DNA of 22,222 nucleotides from JALCLA01 sp965653565 (GTDB lineage: Bacteria; Pseudomonadota; Gammaproteobacteria; Xanthomonadales; Xanthomonadaceae), in the NCBI GenBank assembly GCA_965653565.1, contig CBFHAI010000070.1, positions 1-22,222 on the forward strand. Direction: 5' to 3'. Under the pieces are notes generated by a model. It did no database searches, was not told the DNA's origin, and saw nothing but the letters and a program-made list of their open reading frames with translations. The first letter of the stretch is position 1, and each line of letters begins with the position of its first letter. The position numbers and the translations under genes were made by a program. Shown here in pieces: positions 7,356 through 13,763 of this stretch.

Positions 7356-8402
7356 ATGCGCATATCCGACGATACCGGCAGTCCGCTCGACACTCTCTGG
7401 CAACCGCCCGCGCTGGTGTGGGCGATCCTTGTGGTGCTCGGACTGGCGCTGGTGCTGGCGCTGGCGCCGGGCGCGCCCGCGCCGGGCCTTCCGGCGCTGG
7501 TCGAGCGCTTCGGACTGGTCGCTTTCATCGGCGCCTGGGTCGTGCTGCTGGCGCTTGCCGGCCTCTACGTGCTGCGCCGCACGCTGGCGCGCTACGACCC
7601 GATCACGGTGGCCTGGATCGGCCTGGCGATGTTGATGCTGGCCACCTGGCTGGTCGGCGCCACCATCTTCTATGTCGCGCGCGAATTGCTCGACGATGGA
7701 TCGTGGTGGTCGTTGTTGCTGCGCGCCACGCTGATCGCGCTGATCGTCGGATCGATCAGCCTCGGCGCCTTTCACACGTTGTGGCGCAACATGCAATTGC
7801 GTGCGGTGGCGCGGCGCTCGGAGGCCGCGGCCTTGCAGGCGCGCGTCGATCCGCATTTTCTTTTCAACACGCTCAATACCGCAGTGAGCCTGTTGCGCGA
7901 GCGGCCCGATCTGGCCGAGACGCTGCTTTACGATCTGTCCGATCTGTTTCGCGCCGCGCTATCGACCACGCGCATGGTGCCGCTGCCGCAGGAATTGAAT
8001 CTGTGTCAGCGCTATCTGGAAATCGAACGCCTGCGCCTGGGCGAGCGCTTGAACGTGCGCTGGAACGTGCCCGATCCCTTGCCGGACCCGCTGGTGCCGA
8101 TCCTGATGATCCAGCCGCTGGTGGAGAACGCCGTGCGTCACGGCATCGAACCGCATGCCTCGGGTGGCGAGCTCGAGGTCGTGGTCGTATGCACCGACGA
8201 TCTGCTGACGGTGCGCGTGAGCAATCCGCTGCCGCCCTCGTCGGCGCGCGTGCCCGGCCACCATGTCGGACAAAGTTCGGTGCGCTCGCGCATCGAGGCG
8301 GCCACCGAGCGGCGCGGCCGGCTCACGACCAACATCGAGGACGGGCGGTACGTCGCTCAGATCGTGTTTCCGCTAGTCGCGGGCTCGATGTCCGCGCAGT
8401 AA
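7356..8402 (+). CDS. AlgZ/LytS-type membrane histidine kinase
   Basis: This 348-residue sensor kinase is of the His_kinase (LytS/YehU/AlgZ) class. The N-terminal 145 residues hold about four hydrophobic segments (near 19-37, 52-73, 85-106, 120-140) with no recognisable sensor domain. The phosphoacceptor motif is VDPHFLFNTLNTAVSLL, with His167. LCQRYLEIERLRLGERL (216-232) and the N-box IQPLVENAVRHGIEP (252-266) follow. The C-terminal glycine box is weak (GHHVGQSSVRSRIE), as in AlgZ relatives. Such kinases normally pair with a LytTR-domain response regulator. None follows here: the next gene is convergent behind a terminator. The divergent minor-pilin operon is a plausible target, since AlgZ/FimS and AlgR control the equivalent operon in Pseudomonas. 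Family is secure; the orthology name algZ/fimS is not. Confidence 0.88.
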   Translation: MRISDDTGSPLDTLWQPPALVWAILVVLGLALVLALAPGAPAPGLPALVERFGLVAFIGAWVVLLALAGLYVLRRTLARYDPITVAWIGLAMLMLATWLVGATIFYVARELLDDGSWWSLLLRATLIALIVGSISLGAFHTLWRNMQLRAVARRSEAAALQARVDPHFLFNTLNTAVSLLRERPDLAETLLYDLSDLFRAALSTTRMVPLPQELNLCQRYLEIERLRLGERLNVRWNVPDPLPDPLVPILMIQPLVENAVRHGIEPHASGGELEVVVVCTDDLLTVRVSNPLPPSSARVPGHHVGQSSVRSRIEAATERRGRLTTNIEDGRYVAQIVFPLVAGSMSAQ

Positions 8403-8415
8403 CTCGGGAAAACGA

Positions 8416-8441
8416 GCGCGGCCGGTCAATGCCGGCCGCGC
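8416..8441. terminator. Bidirectional intrinsic terminator
   Basis: A perfect 10-bp stem GCGCGGCCGG (8416-8425) / CCGGCCGCGC (8432-8441) encloses a 6-base loop. It lies between convergent genes, 14 bases after the kinase stop and 57 after the DUF885 stop. The minus side is followed by TCGTTTTC, a fair U-run; the plus side by CCTTGTTGC, a weaker one. It should serve both transcripts. Confidence 0.8.
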
Positions 8442-8473
8442 CCTTGTTGCATCAGTGATGCGCCGGATCAGCA

Positions 8474-8503
8474 CACATCGAATCGGCGCACATCGAATCA
8501 GCG
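8474..8503. repeat. Two-copy 15-bp tandem repeat over a stop codon
   Basis: CACATCGAATCGGCG (8474-8488) is followed directly by CACATCGAATCAGCG (8489-8503), differing at one base. The second copy contains the DUF885 stop codon (TGA, 8498-8500 on the minus strand). In the first copy the changed base removes that TGA. A recent small duplication is the simplest explanation. Confidence 0.7.
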
Positions 8504-10324
8504 CGACGCCGCAATCCACCGCTCGATCTTGCCCTGCAACACATCCAGCGGCACCGCACCGTCCTTCAACACTTCCGCATGGAAGGCGCGGATATCGAAC
8601 TTCGGTCCGAGTTCCTGCTCGGCTTTCGCGCGCAATTCCTTGATCTTCAGTTCGCCGATCTTGTAGGCCAGCGCCTGGCCGGGAATCGCGATGTAGCGTT
8701 CGGCTTCCGACACCGCTTCGGTGTTGGTGGTGGCCGAATTGGCCAGCATGTATTCGATCACCTGTTCGCGCGTCCAGCCCTTGCTGTGCAGGCCGGTGTC
8801 GACCACCAGTCGGATCGCGCGCCACAGCTCGCCCTGCAGGCGGCCGAAGTACATGTACGGATCGGTGTAGACACCCAGTTCCTTGCCGAGGCCTTCGGCA
8901 TACAGGCCCCAGCCTTCGGCGAAGGCGGTCTCGCCGCCGAAGCGGCGGAACTTCGGAATGCCGGTGAGTTCCTGCTGCAGCGCGATCTGGAAGTGATGGC
9001 CGGGGATGGCTTCGTGCAGGTACAGGTCTTCCATGTCCCAGGTCTTGCGGCTGGGCAGATCGTGCGTGTTGACGTAGAAGATGCCCGGCCGCGAACCGTC
9101 TTCGCTCGGGCTCTGGTACGAACCGCCGGCCGCACTCGCGGCGCGGAACGGTTCCACCGGACGGATTTCGAAACCGGCCTTCGGCAGCAGCGAGAACTGC
9201 TGCGGAACGGCCGCGTCGATCTTCGCGCGCAGGCCGTTGTAGGCATCGAGCAGCGCCTGTTCGCTTTCGAACTGGAAGCGCTTGTCGGTGGTCATGAACT
9301 TGAAGAAATCCTTCAGTTCACCCTCGAATTTCACGTCCGCCATCACCTGGCGCATTTCGCCGTGGATGCGCGCGACCTCGTCGAGGCCGATCTGATGGAT
9401 CTGCGCCGGCGCCAGGTCCGTCGTGGTGCTGTTGCGCGCATTGAACGCGTACCAGGCTTCGCCATCCGGCAGTGCCGACAGCGATACGGTGTCGCGCGCG
9501 GCCGGCAGATACTCGTCGGCGATGAAGGTGCGCAGGCGCTGGTACGCCGGCACGATCTGCTCGCCGACGAGCTTGCGGTACGCCTCGGTGAGACGCGTCT
9601 TGTCGGCCTCGGGGAAATCCGCCGGCAGGTTCTTGATCGGGCCCCAGAACAGCGTGTCCTCGGGCTTGTCCTTGATCAGCGCATCGAGCTGCGGCAGCAC
9701 TTTTTGCATCAGCACTTTCGGCTGCACGACGCCGGCCGCCATGCCTTCGCGCATGTTGGCGATCGCGGTGTCGAAGATCGCCGGCGCCGCGGCGCCGCGC
9801 TTGAGCCAGTTGTCGTAATCGGCGACGGTGGCGAACGGCTGCGCGCTGCTGCCCGAGCCCAGCTGCGCCAGGAAACTGGCGAAACTGCCGAACTGGTTCA
9901 CGGGTTGCTGCCAGGTCGGGAAGCGCTCGCTTTCCAGACTGTTTTTCAGATCGCGCAGGAAGATGTCGTAGGAAAGCCGGGCCTGCCCATCGAGCACGCT
10001 GCCGTCCATCGCGCTGACGCGATCGAACCACTTCTGCGAGAAGTCGTGCGTCTGTTTGCGATAGTCGGCCGACAGGAAATTCGGCAGCTGATCGTTGTAG
10101 CGCGGATCGCCGACGAAGGTCGCCTGCACCGGATTGAGCTTGAGCTGCTCTTCCCAGAATTCTTCGTACAGCGTTTCGAGCTGGGCGGCGAGGGCGGTGG
10201 CATCCGGCTTGGCCGGTTGTGCGGCCGGAACGGGCGCGGCGGCCGGTGCTTGCGCGGCCTCGTCGGCGCCACCGCAGGCGGCGAGGGCGAGACTCAAGGA
10301 AAGAACGATCAAACGACGCTTCAC
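8498..10324 (-). CDS. DUF885 family lipoprotein, putative zinc peptidase
   Basis: This 608-residue protein is of the DUF885 family. The N-terminus MKRRLIVLSLSLALAAC is a lipoprotein signal with Cys17; Gly at +2 predicts sorting to the outer membrane. An Ala/Pro-rich linker (20-40) leads to the globular domain. The putative metal site is HEAIPGHH (437-444), with EGWGLYAE (470-477) supplying the third ligand, a gluzincin-like layout. The C-terminal AERYIAIPGQALAYKIGELKI is also typical. Substrates of this family are poorly known, so I do not assign a reaction. The start is GTG at 10324, preceded by GAGGG 7 bases upstream; no ATG nearby would preserve the signal. It converges on the kinase gene across a shared terminator and lies 73 bases downstream of the small lipoprotein gene on the same strand. 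Confidence 0.92.
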   Translation of the reverse strand: MKRRLIVLSLSLALAACGGADEAAQAPAAAPVPAAQPAKPDATALAAQLETLYEEFWEEQLKLNPVQATFVGDPRYNDQLPNFLSADYRKQTHDFSQKWFDRVSAMDGSVLDGQARLSYDIFLRDLKNSLESERFPTWQQPVNQFGSFASFLAQLGSGSSAQPFATVADYDNWLKRGAAAPAIFDTAIANMREGMAAGVVQPKVLMQKVLPQLDALIKDKPEDTLFWGPIKNLPADFPEADKTRLTEAYRKLVGEQIVPAYQRLRTFIADEYLPAARDTVSLSALPDGEAWYAFNARNSTTTDLAPAQIHQIGLDEVARIHGEMRQVMADVKFEGELKDFFKFMTTDKRFQFESEQALLDAYNGLRAKIDAAVPQQFSLLPKAGFEIRPVEPFRAASAAGGSYQSPSEDGSRPGIFYVNTHDLPSRKTWDMEDLYLHEAIPGHHFQIALQQELTGIPKFRRFGGETAFAEGWGLYAEGLGKELGVYTDPYMYFGRLQGELWRAIRLVVDTGLHSKGWTREQVIEYMLANSATTNTEAVSEAERYIAIPGQALAYKIGELKIKELRAKAEQELGPKFDIRAFHAEVLKDGAVPLDVLQGKIERWIAASR

Positions 10325-10384
10325 TGGGCAGCCCTCGGGCGATTGTTGAGCCCGGAACCTTACGCCCAGCAGCCTGCCCCGGCA

Positions 10385-10400
10385 TAGGCCGAAAGGCCTA
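10385..10400. other. GAAA-loop hairpin over a stop codon
   Basis: TAGGCC-GAAA-GGCCTA is a perfect 6-bp stem on a 4-base loop, overlapping the minus-strand stop (10398-10400) of the lipoprotein gene. No T-run follows on either strand, so it is not a standard terminator. It may mark the 3' end or attenuate read-through into the DUF885 gene. Confidence 0.4.
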
Positions 10401-11039
10401 GTCGCCCGGCGCGGACGCCGGCGTGACAGGACTGAAGGCCGCGTCGCATTCGAGCGACGCCAGCACGCGCTCCCACGTCGCCTTGGCGGCCGCGGACGGC
10501 TGCCCGTTCACGGGTTCATCGTCGAAAATCAACAGGCGCGCCTGGCCCTCGGGCGCAGGCAAATCGAAAGCCTGATATTCCGACCAATCGCCCATCACCT
10601 TCACCCGCAGCTTCGTCGCCGTGATGACATGCCCGCACAAGGTTTCGGTGCGGCCGGGTGCGATCTTCTCCGCATCGAGGCTGTTGCCGCCCTCGAGAAA
10701 ACTGCCCAGCATTTCCAGATAATCCGCAGCGCGCACCTCGCTCGTCGGCGCGTACATTTCGAGTTCGAAAAGTCCGTACTCGAAACTCCAACTGCGGCCA
10801 CCATCGTCCTCGCTCGACTCGCGCCGCCGCAGCGCCGCCGGATAGTCGAAACGAATCCCCGCTCCGTCGAATTTCTCGCTGCGCGCGAGCTCCTCGGCAT
10901 CCGGCTCGCCCTTCAACGTATCGACGAACGCACCCATCGCGGCGCGGCCGATGCCGTCGTCGCAGGCGGTGAGTGCGAGCAGCATTAAAGCACTTGCGGC
11001 CGGCTTGGCAACGCGAAGTCGCTTTGAATCGTCGGCCAT
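10398..11039 (-). CDS. Small hypothetical lipoprotein
   Basis: This 213-residue protein has a lipoprotein signal (LMLLALTAC, Cys26) after a charged N-terminus. The residue after the cysteine is Asp, then Asp again; in enterobacteria Asp at +2 retains a lipoprotein in the inner membrane. The mature part contains GIRFDYPAALR, WSFEYGLFELEMYA, an internal cysteine in TLCGHVITATKL, and a C-terminal EPVNGQPSAAAKATWERVLASLEC that looks like an end-of-domain helix. I recognise no family or catalytic motif. ATG 11039 has a strong AAGGGGGA site. It may be co-transcribed with the DUF885 gene 73 bases downstream, but a hairpin lies between them. Confidence 0.8.
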   Translation of the reverse strand: MADDSKRLRVAKPAASALMLLALTACDDGIGRAAMGAFVDTLKGEPDAEELARSEKFDGAGIRFDYPAALRRRESSEDDGGRSWSFEYGLFELEMYAPTSEVRAADYLEMLGSFLEGGNSLDAEKIAPGRTETLCGHVITATKLRVKVMGDWSEYQAFDLPAPEGQARLLIFDDEPVNGQPSAAAKATWERVLASLECDAAFSPVTPASAPGD

Positions 11040-11274
11040 GTGATCCCCCTTTCAACTCGACCATAGGAGTTAATTCCGGGTGAGGAGGTCGCTCATTTCC
11101 GGACAGATCCTTGTCAGCTCAAGCCTGATAGCGTCATGCACCGCAAGGGCAGGACGGATCTTGGACTTGAGCCTGCCGCGCAACAATCACATGAGGCGGG
11201 GGCACTGTCCGATGGCCGCTTTGGTGTTCTTTGTCGTAATGCGCAACAACGTCGCCGAATTGGAAGTTTCACGT
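11040..11274. other. Divergent intergenic region of reduced GC
   Basis: This 235-base gap separates the minus-strand lipoprotein gene from the plus-strand secreted-protein gene and must carry both promoters. I could not place convincing -35/-10 pairs. An open frame in phase with the downstream gene begins near 11080, but its peptide is not signal-like and lacks a ribosome site, so I treat it as non-coding. Confidence 0.4.
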
Positions 11275-11853
11275 ATGAGCTTGAGTGCTTTTCTGTTGTT
11301 CGCTTCACTTGCCGCGGAAACGCAGGTCTTGCCAGAAAATGGAGACTTTGACCAAGGCTTCGACGGATGGACCTACCAAAGTGGGGGTTATGGCGCTTTC
11401 TGGCTTCCACCAAAACAGGATGCTGACGCCGCCGCTGTCCCTCACTCCGCGGCGGCGGGTTTGTTCATTCAAGGCTGGATTGAGACCTGCGTCAATTTGC
11501 CTGTCAGTCCGCTTGGCCACCTACAAATTTCAATCGAGGAAGCTGGAGACTTGGGTGGTCTGCCGGAACTTTGGGTAGCCAGTCATAGCTTCGCATCACT
11601 CGATTGCACCGGCGACATACTGGATTTTGACAACGCTTTTGTCCATTACTACGGCGCTGTGGAGCCCAGTTATCCGTCAGCCCATGTCTTGCAGGGTAAA
11701 GCGTTTCAGCCCGCACTGGGTGCCAAGAGCATTTCCCTCTTCATTTACGCTGATGAAGATTACGAATTCGGAAGCTATAGACCTACCGCGATCATCGACC
11801 GAGTCGTCTTTAGCGGTACCGACCACCAGATTTACAATGATGGATTCGAATAG
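11275..11853 (+). CDS. Small secreted protein with DGFE C-terminal tail
   Basis: This 192-residue predicted exported protein begins with a short hydrophobic N-terminus (SLSAFLLFASLAA) ending near residue 14. It then reads NGDFDQGFDGW, an opening typical of galactose-binding-like beta-sandwich domains in secreted proteins. Two cysteines, in ETCVNLP and SLDCTGD, could pair. The protein ends QIYNDGFE and is closed by two consecutive TAG codons. The same tail motif, QIFDDGFE, closes the metalloprotease encoded at 16707-19706. GGAAG lies 8 bases before ATG 11275. An upstream in-frame ATG at 11239 would add a charged stretch and is the alternative, since the chosen signal has no Lys or Arg. GC is about 48% in lines I counted against about 73% in a neighbouring line, suggesting horizontal acquisition. 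Substrate and function are unknown. Confidence 0.75.
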   Translation: MSLSAFLLFASLAAETQVLPENGDFDQGFDGWTYQSGGYGAFWLPPKQDADAAAVPHSAAAGLFIQGWIETCVNLPVSPLGHLQISIEEAGDLGGLPELWVASHSFASLDCTGDILDFDNAFVHYYGAVEPSYPSAHVLQGKAFQPALGAKSISLFIYADEDYEFGSYRPTAIIDRVVFSGTDHQIYNDGFE

Positions 11854-11984
11854 TAGATAACACTCGACCGGCACTGGGCCTGTGCCAAAGCCAGCGACGG
11901 CGATCCGTCGAAGGTTTTCGCGCGACCGCGAATGACGACAACGCGATCGGCCGTGCATCGATGTTTTCGGAACTGGGAGGCGGC

Positions 11985-12752
11985 TCAATCCGCCGCCGCC
12001 GCATTCCGCAGCGCGATCGCCTGCGCATCACCCAGGTAGCGGCGGATGGCATAGCGCATCAGATACAACATCGGGATCAGTGCGATGGCGGCGCACATTT
12101 TGTAAAGATAGTTGACGGTGCCGACGGCGAGGAAGAGGTCGGTGGGCCAGTGTTGCGGGCCGATGACGAAGGCGATGTAGAGCACGATGAAGCTGTCGAA
12201 GAATTGCGAGACGGCGGTGGAGCCGGTGGCGCGCAGCCAGACGTGGCGTTCGCCGGTGGCGCGGCGGATGCGGTGGAAGATCGCGACGTCGAGCAGCTGG
12301 CCGACGAGGAAGGCGGTCACCGAGCCGGCGATGGTCCACAGGCCCTGGCCGAACACCGCGGCGAACGCCGCCTGGTAGTCGGGCACGCCCTGTTCCTGCG
12401 CCACCGTCACCCACCACGAAGCCGGCGCCAGCGCGATCGCGGCGTAGGCGAACAGAAAGCCGTAGACGATCAGGCCCACCGCGAGCCACGAAATCATCCG
12501 CACGCCGCGCTTGCCGTAGTACTCGTTGACGACGTCGGTCATCACGAACACGACGGGCCACAGCAACGTACCGGCGGTGAAGCTCAGCGAGCCGCTCTGG
12601 CCGAACAGGTTCCATTGGAACGGATCGATGCCGAGCGTGTCTTCCAGCGCGAAAATCTTCACGCCGATCAATTCGGCGAGGATCGCGTTGGCGACGAAGA
12701 AAGCGGTGAGGGCGAGGAAAAGTTTTTGCGGGCGATCGAACATCTGGCTCAT
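11985..12752 (-). CDS. yhhQ: Queuosine-precursor transporter, YhhQ/VUT family
   Basis: This 255-residue inner-membrane protein is of the vitamin uptake-like (VUT) family, whose member YhhQ takes up queuosine precursors (preQ0/preQ1) in Escherichia coli. The N-terminus reads FFVANAILAELIGVKIFAL; the family marks FTAGTLLWPVVFVMTDVVNEYYGKR and the helix pair around SQFFDSFIVLYIAFV are present. About six hydrophobic segments are visible. It is somewhat longer than YhhQ of E. coli because of a loop with DTLGIDPFQWNLFGQSGS. ATG 12752 overlaps the DUF502 stop as ATGA, so the two are translationally coupled; a longer open frame upstream lies inside DUF502 and is a shadow. No queuosine biosynthesis gene is in the window. 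Confidence 0.9.
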   Translation of the reverse strand: MSQMFDRPQKLFLALTAFFVANAILAELIGVKIFALEDTLGIDPFQWNLFGQSGSLSFTAGTLLWPVVFVMTDVVNEYYGKRGVRMISWLAVGLIVYGFLFAYAAIALAPASWWVTVAQEQGVPDYQAAFAAVFGQGLWTIAGSVTAFLVGQLLDVAIFHRIRRATGERHVWLRATGSTAVSQFFDSFIVLYIAFVIGPQHWPTDLFLAVGTVNYLYKMCAAIALIPMLYLMRYAIRRYLGDAQAIALRNAAAAD

Positions 12753-13414
12753 GCAGGCGGAATTCCGGGCGCGCGGAAAGGGATGGTGTCGGGGCTCATG
12801 GCGCCGCCGGAGATGATGAAGGTCATCGCCTGGTCGACGGTCCAGTCGGTGGGCGTGAGGAATTCCACCGGCACGATTTCGAGATAGCCGCCGGTTGGAT
12901 TCGGCGTGGTCGGCACGTATACCGCGGCCAGTTCGCGTCCGGTGCCTTCTTCGCGCAGCAGGCGCGTGACGAAGCCCACCGTTTTCATCTGCGTATGCGG
13001 AAAATCCACCAGCACCACGCGTTGCTGGCCTTCCGGTTTGGTCTGCAGGATGTCGAGCAGTTTGCGCGCGCTGCCGTACACGGTGCTGGCGAGCGGGATG
13101 CGGCCGATACCCAGCTCGATCCAGCCGATCAGCCGTTGCCCGATCACGCGATGCGCGAGCACACCGACGGCGAGGATGGTGGCGAGGGTCGCCACCAGCG
13201 CGATGGCGGTCTGCGACCACGAATCATCGAGCCAGCCGAGCACACGCGGATACGAGATGGCGATACTTTGAGAGATCGGCCCGACCCACGGCTGGCTCCA
13301 TCCCGACAACAGCCCGAAAACGAACTTGAAGACGATCCAGGTCAGCCAGATCGGCAACAACGTGAGCAGGCCGGAGATGAAGTAGCGCTGCAGGGACGGA
13401 CGCGGGAGAGGCAT
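12749..13414 (-). CDS. DUF502 family membrane protein
   Basis: This 221-residue inner-membrane protein is of the DUF502 family. Two hydrophobic segments (YFISGLLTLLPIWLTWIVFKFVFGLL, and TAIALVATLATILAVGVLA) are followed by a conserved soluble part with GRIPLASTVYGSARKLLDIL, VVLVDFPHTQMKTVGFVT and VYVPTTPNPTGGYLEIVP. The function is not established; plant relatives (COV proteins) affect vascular patterning, which says nothing useful here. ATG 13414 has only a weak ribosome site. It heads a two-gene unit with yhhQ. The 350 bases upstream are repeat-rich DNA in which no clean promoter stands out. Confidence 0.9.
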   Translation of the reverse strand: MPLPRPSLQRYFISGLLTLLPIWLTWIVFKFVFGLLSGWSQPWVGPISQSIAISYPRVLGWLDDSWSQTAIALVATLATILAVGVLAHRVIGQRLIGWIELGIGRIPLASTVYGSARKLLDILQTKPEGQQRVVLVDFPHTQMKTVGFVTRLLREEGTGRELAAVYVPTTPNPTGGYLEIVPVEFLTPTDWTVDQAMTFIISGGAMSPDTIPFRAPGIPPA

Positions 13415-13763
13415 GCGGCGATCTTACGATGGATGCGTGGGGCCTGGGCTGTGCCGCAAGGGCCAGAGAAGGACGCAAAGGACGCAAAGGAAAAAGAAAG
13501 GACGCGGAGAAAAGATTGGCTTGGCTGCTGAAGGCCGGAGACTTGTAACTTCCATGCGCTTCTGCTGGTGACGCGAAAGCTATAGAGCGGGACGCGAAGG
13601 AAAAGCAAGAAGCACGCGAAGAAGAGCTTTAAGGGTCTGATCGCCGCCGCCGGTATCGCCCGCGTAAAAGTATTTCCTATTCTTTTCTTGCTGTTGCTTC
13701 CTTCGCGTTCCTTTCTTTTTCCTTCGCGTCCTTCGCGTCCCGCTTTTTGATCTCGCAACGGGC
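13415..13763. repeat. Repeat-rich intergenic DNA, GGACGCGAAGGA family
   Basis: No gene is supported here. Three arms share GGACGC(A/G)AAGGA-type units: arm A (13471-13514, plus orientation), arm B (13587-13627, plus, starting GCGGGACGCGAAGGAAAAG) and arm C (13679-13747, minus, starting GCGGGACGCGAAGGACGCG). B and C form an imperfect inverted repeat around a loop of about 50 bases. Arms A and C share GGAAAAAGAAAGGA. The element lies just downstream of the Ser/Thr kinase stop and could act as a transcript end. Short ORFs across it encode repeats such as KDAKDAKE and are artefacts. Confidence 0.75.

Noticed and set aside
8579..10387. 602-codon open frame on the plus strand
   Set aside because: It is antisense to the DUF885 lipoprotein gene, whose signal peptide and metal motif are clear.
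12753..13220. N-terminal extension of yhhQ giving a 411-residue protein
   Set aside because: The extension is an out-of-frame reading of DUF502; the ATGA overlap at 12749-12752 gives the natural start.
13342..13758. 138-codon minus-strand open frame over the repeat region
   Set aside because: It encodes low-complexity Lys/Arg/Glu then Phe/Ser-rich peptide read from repeat arms, a common false gene.
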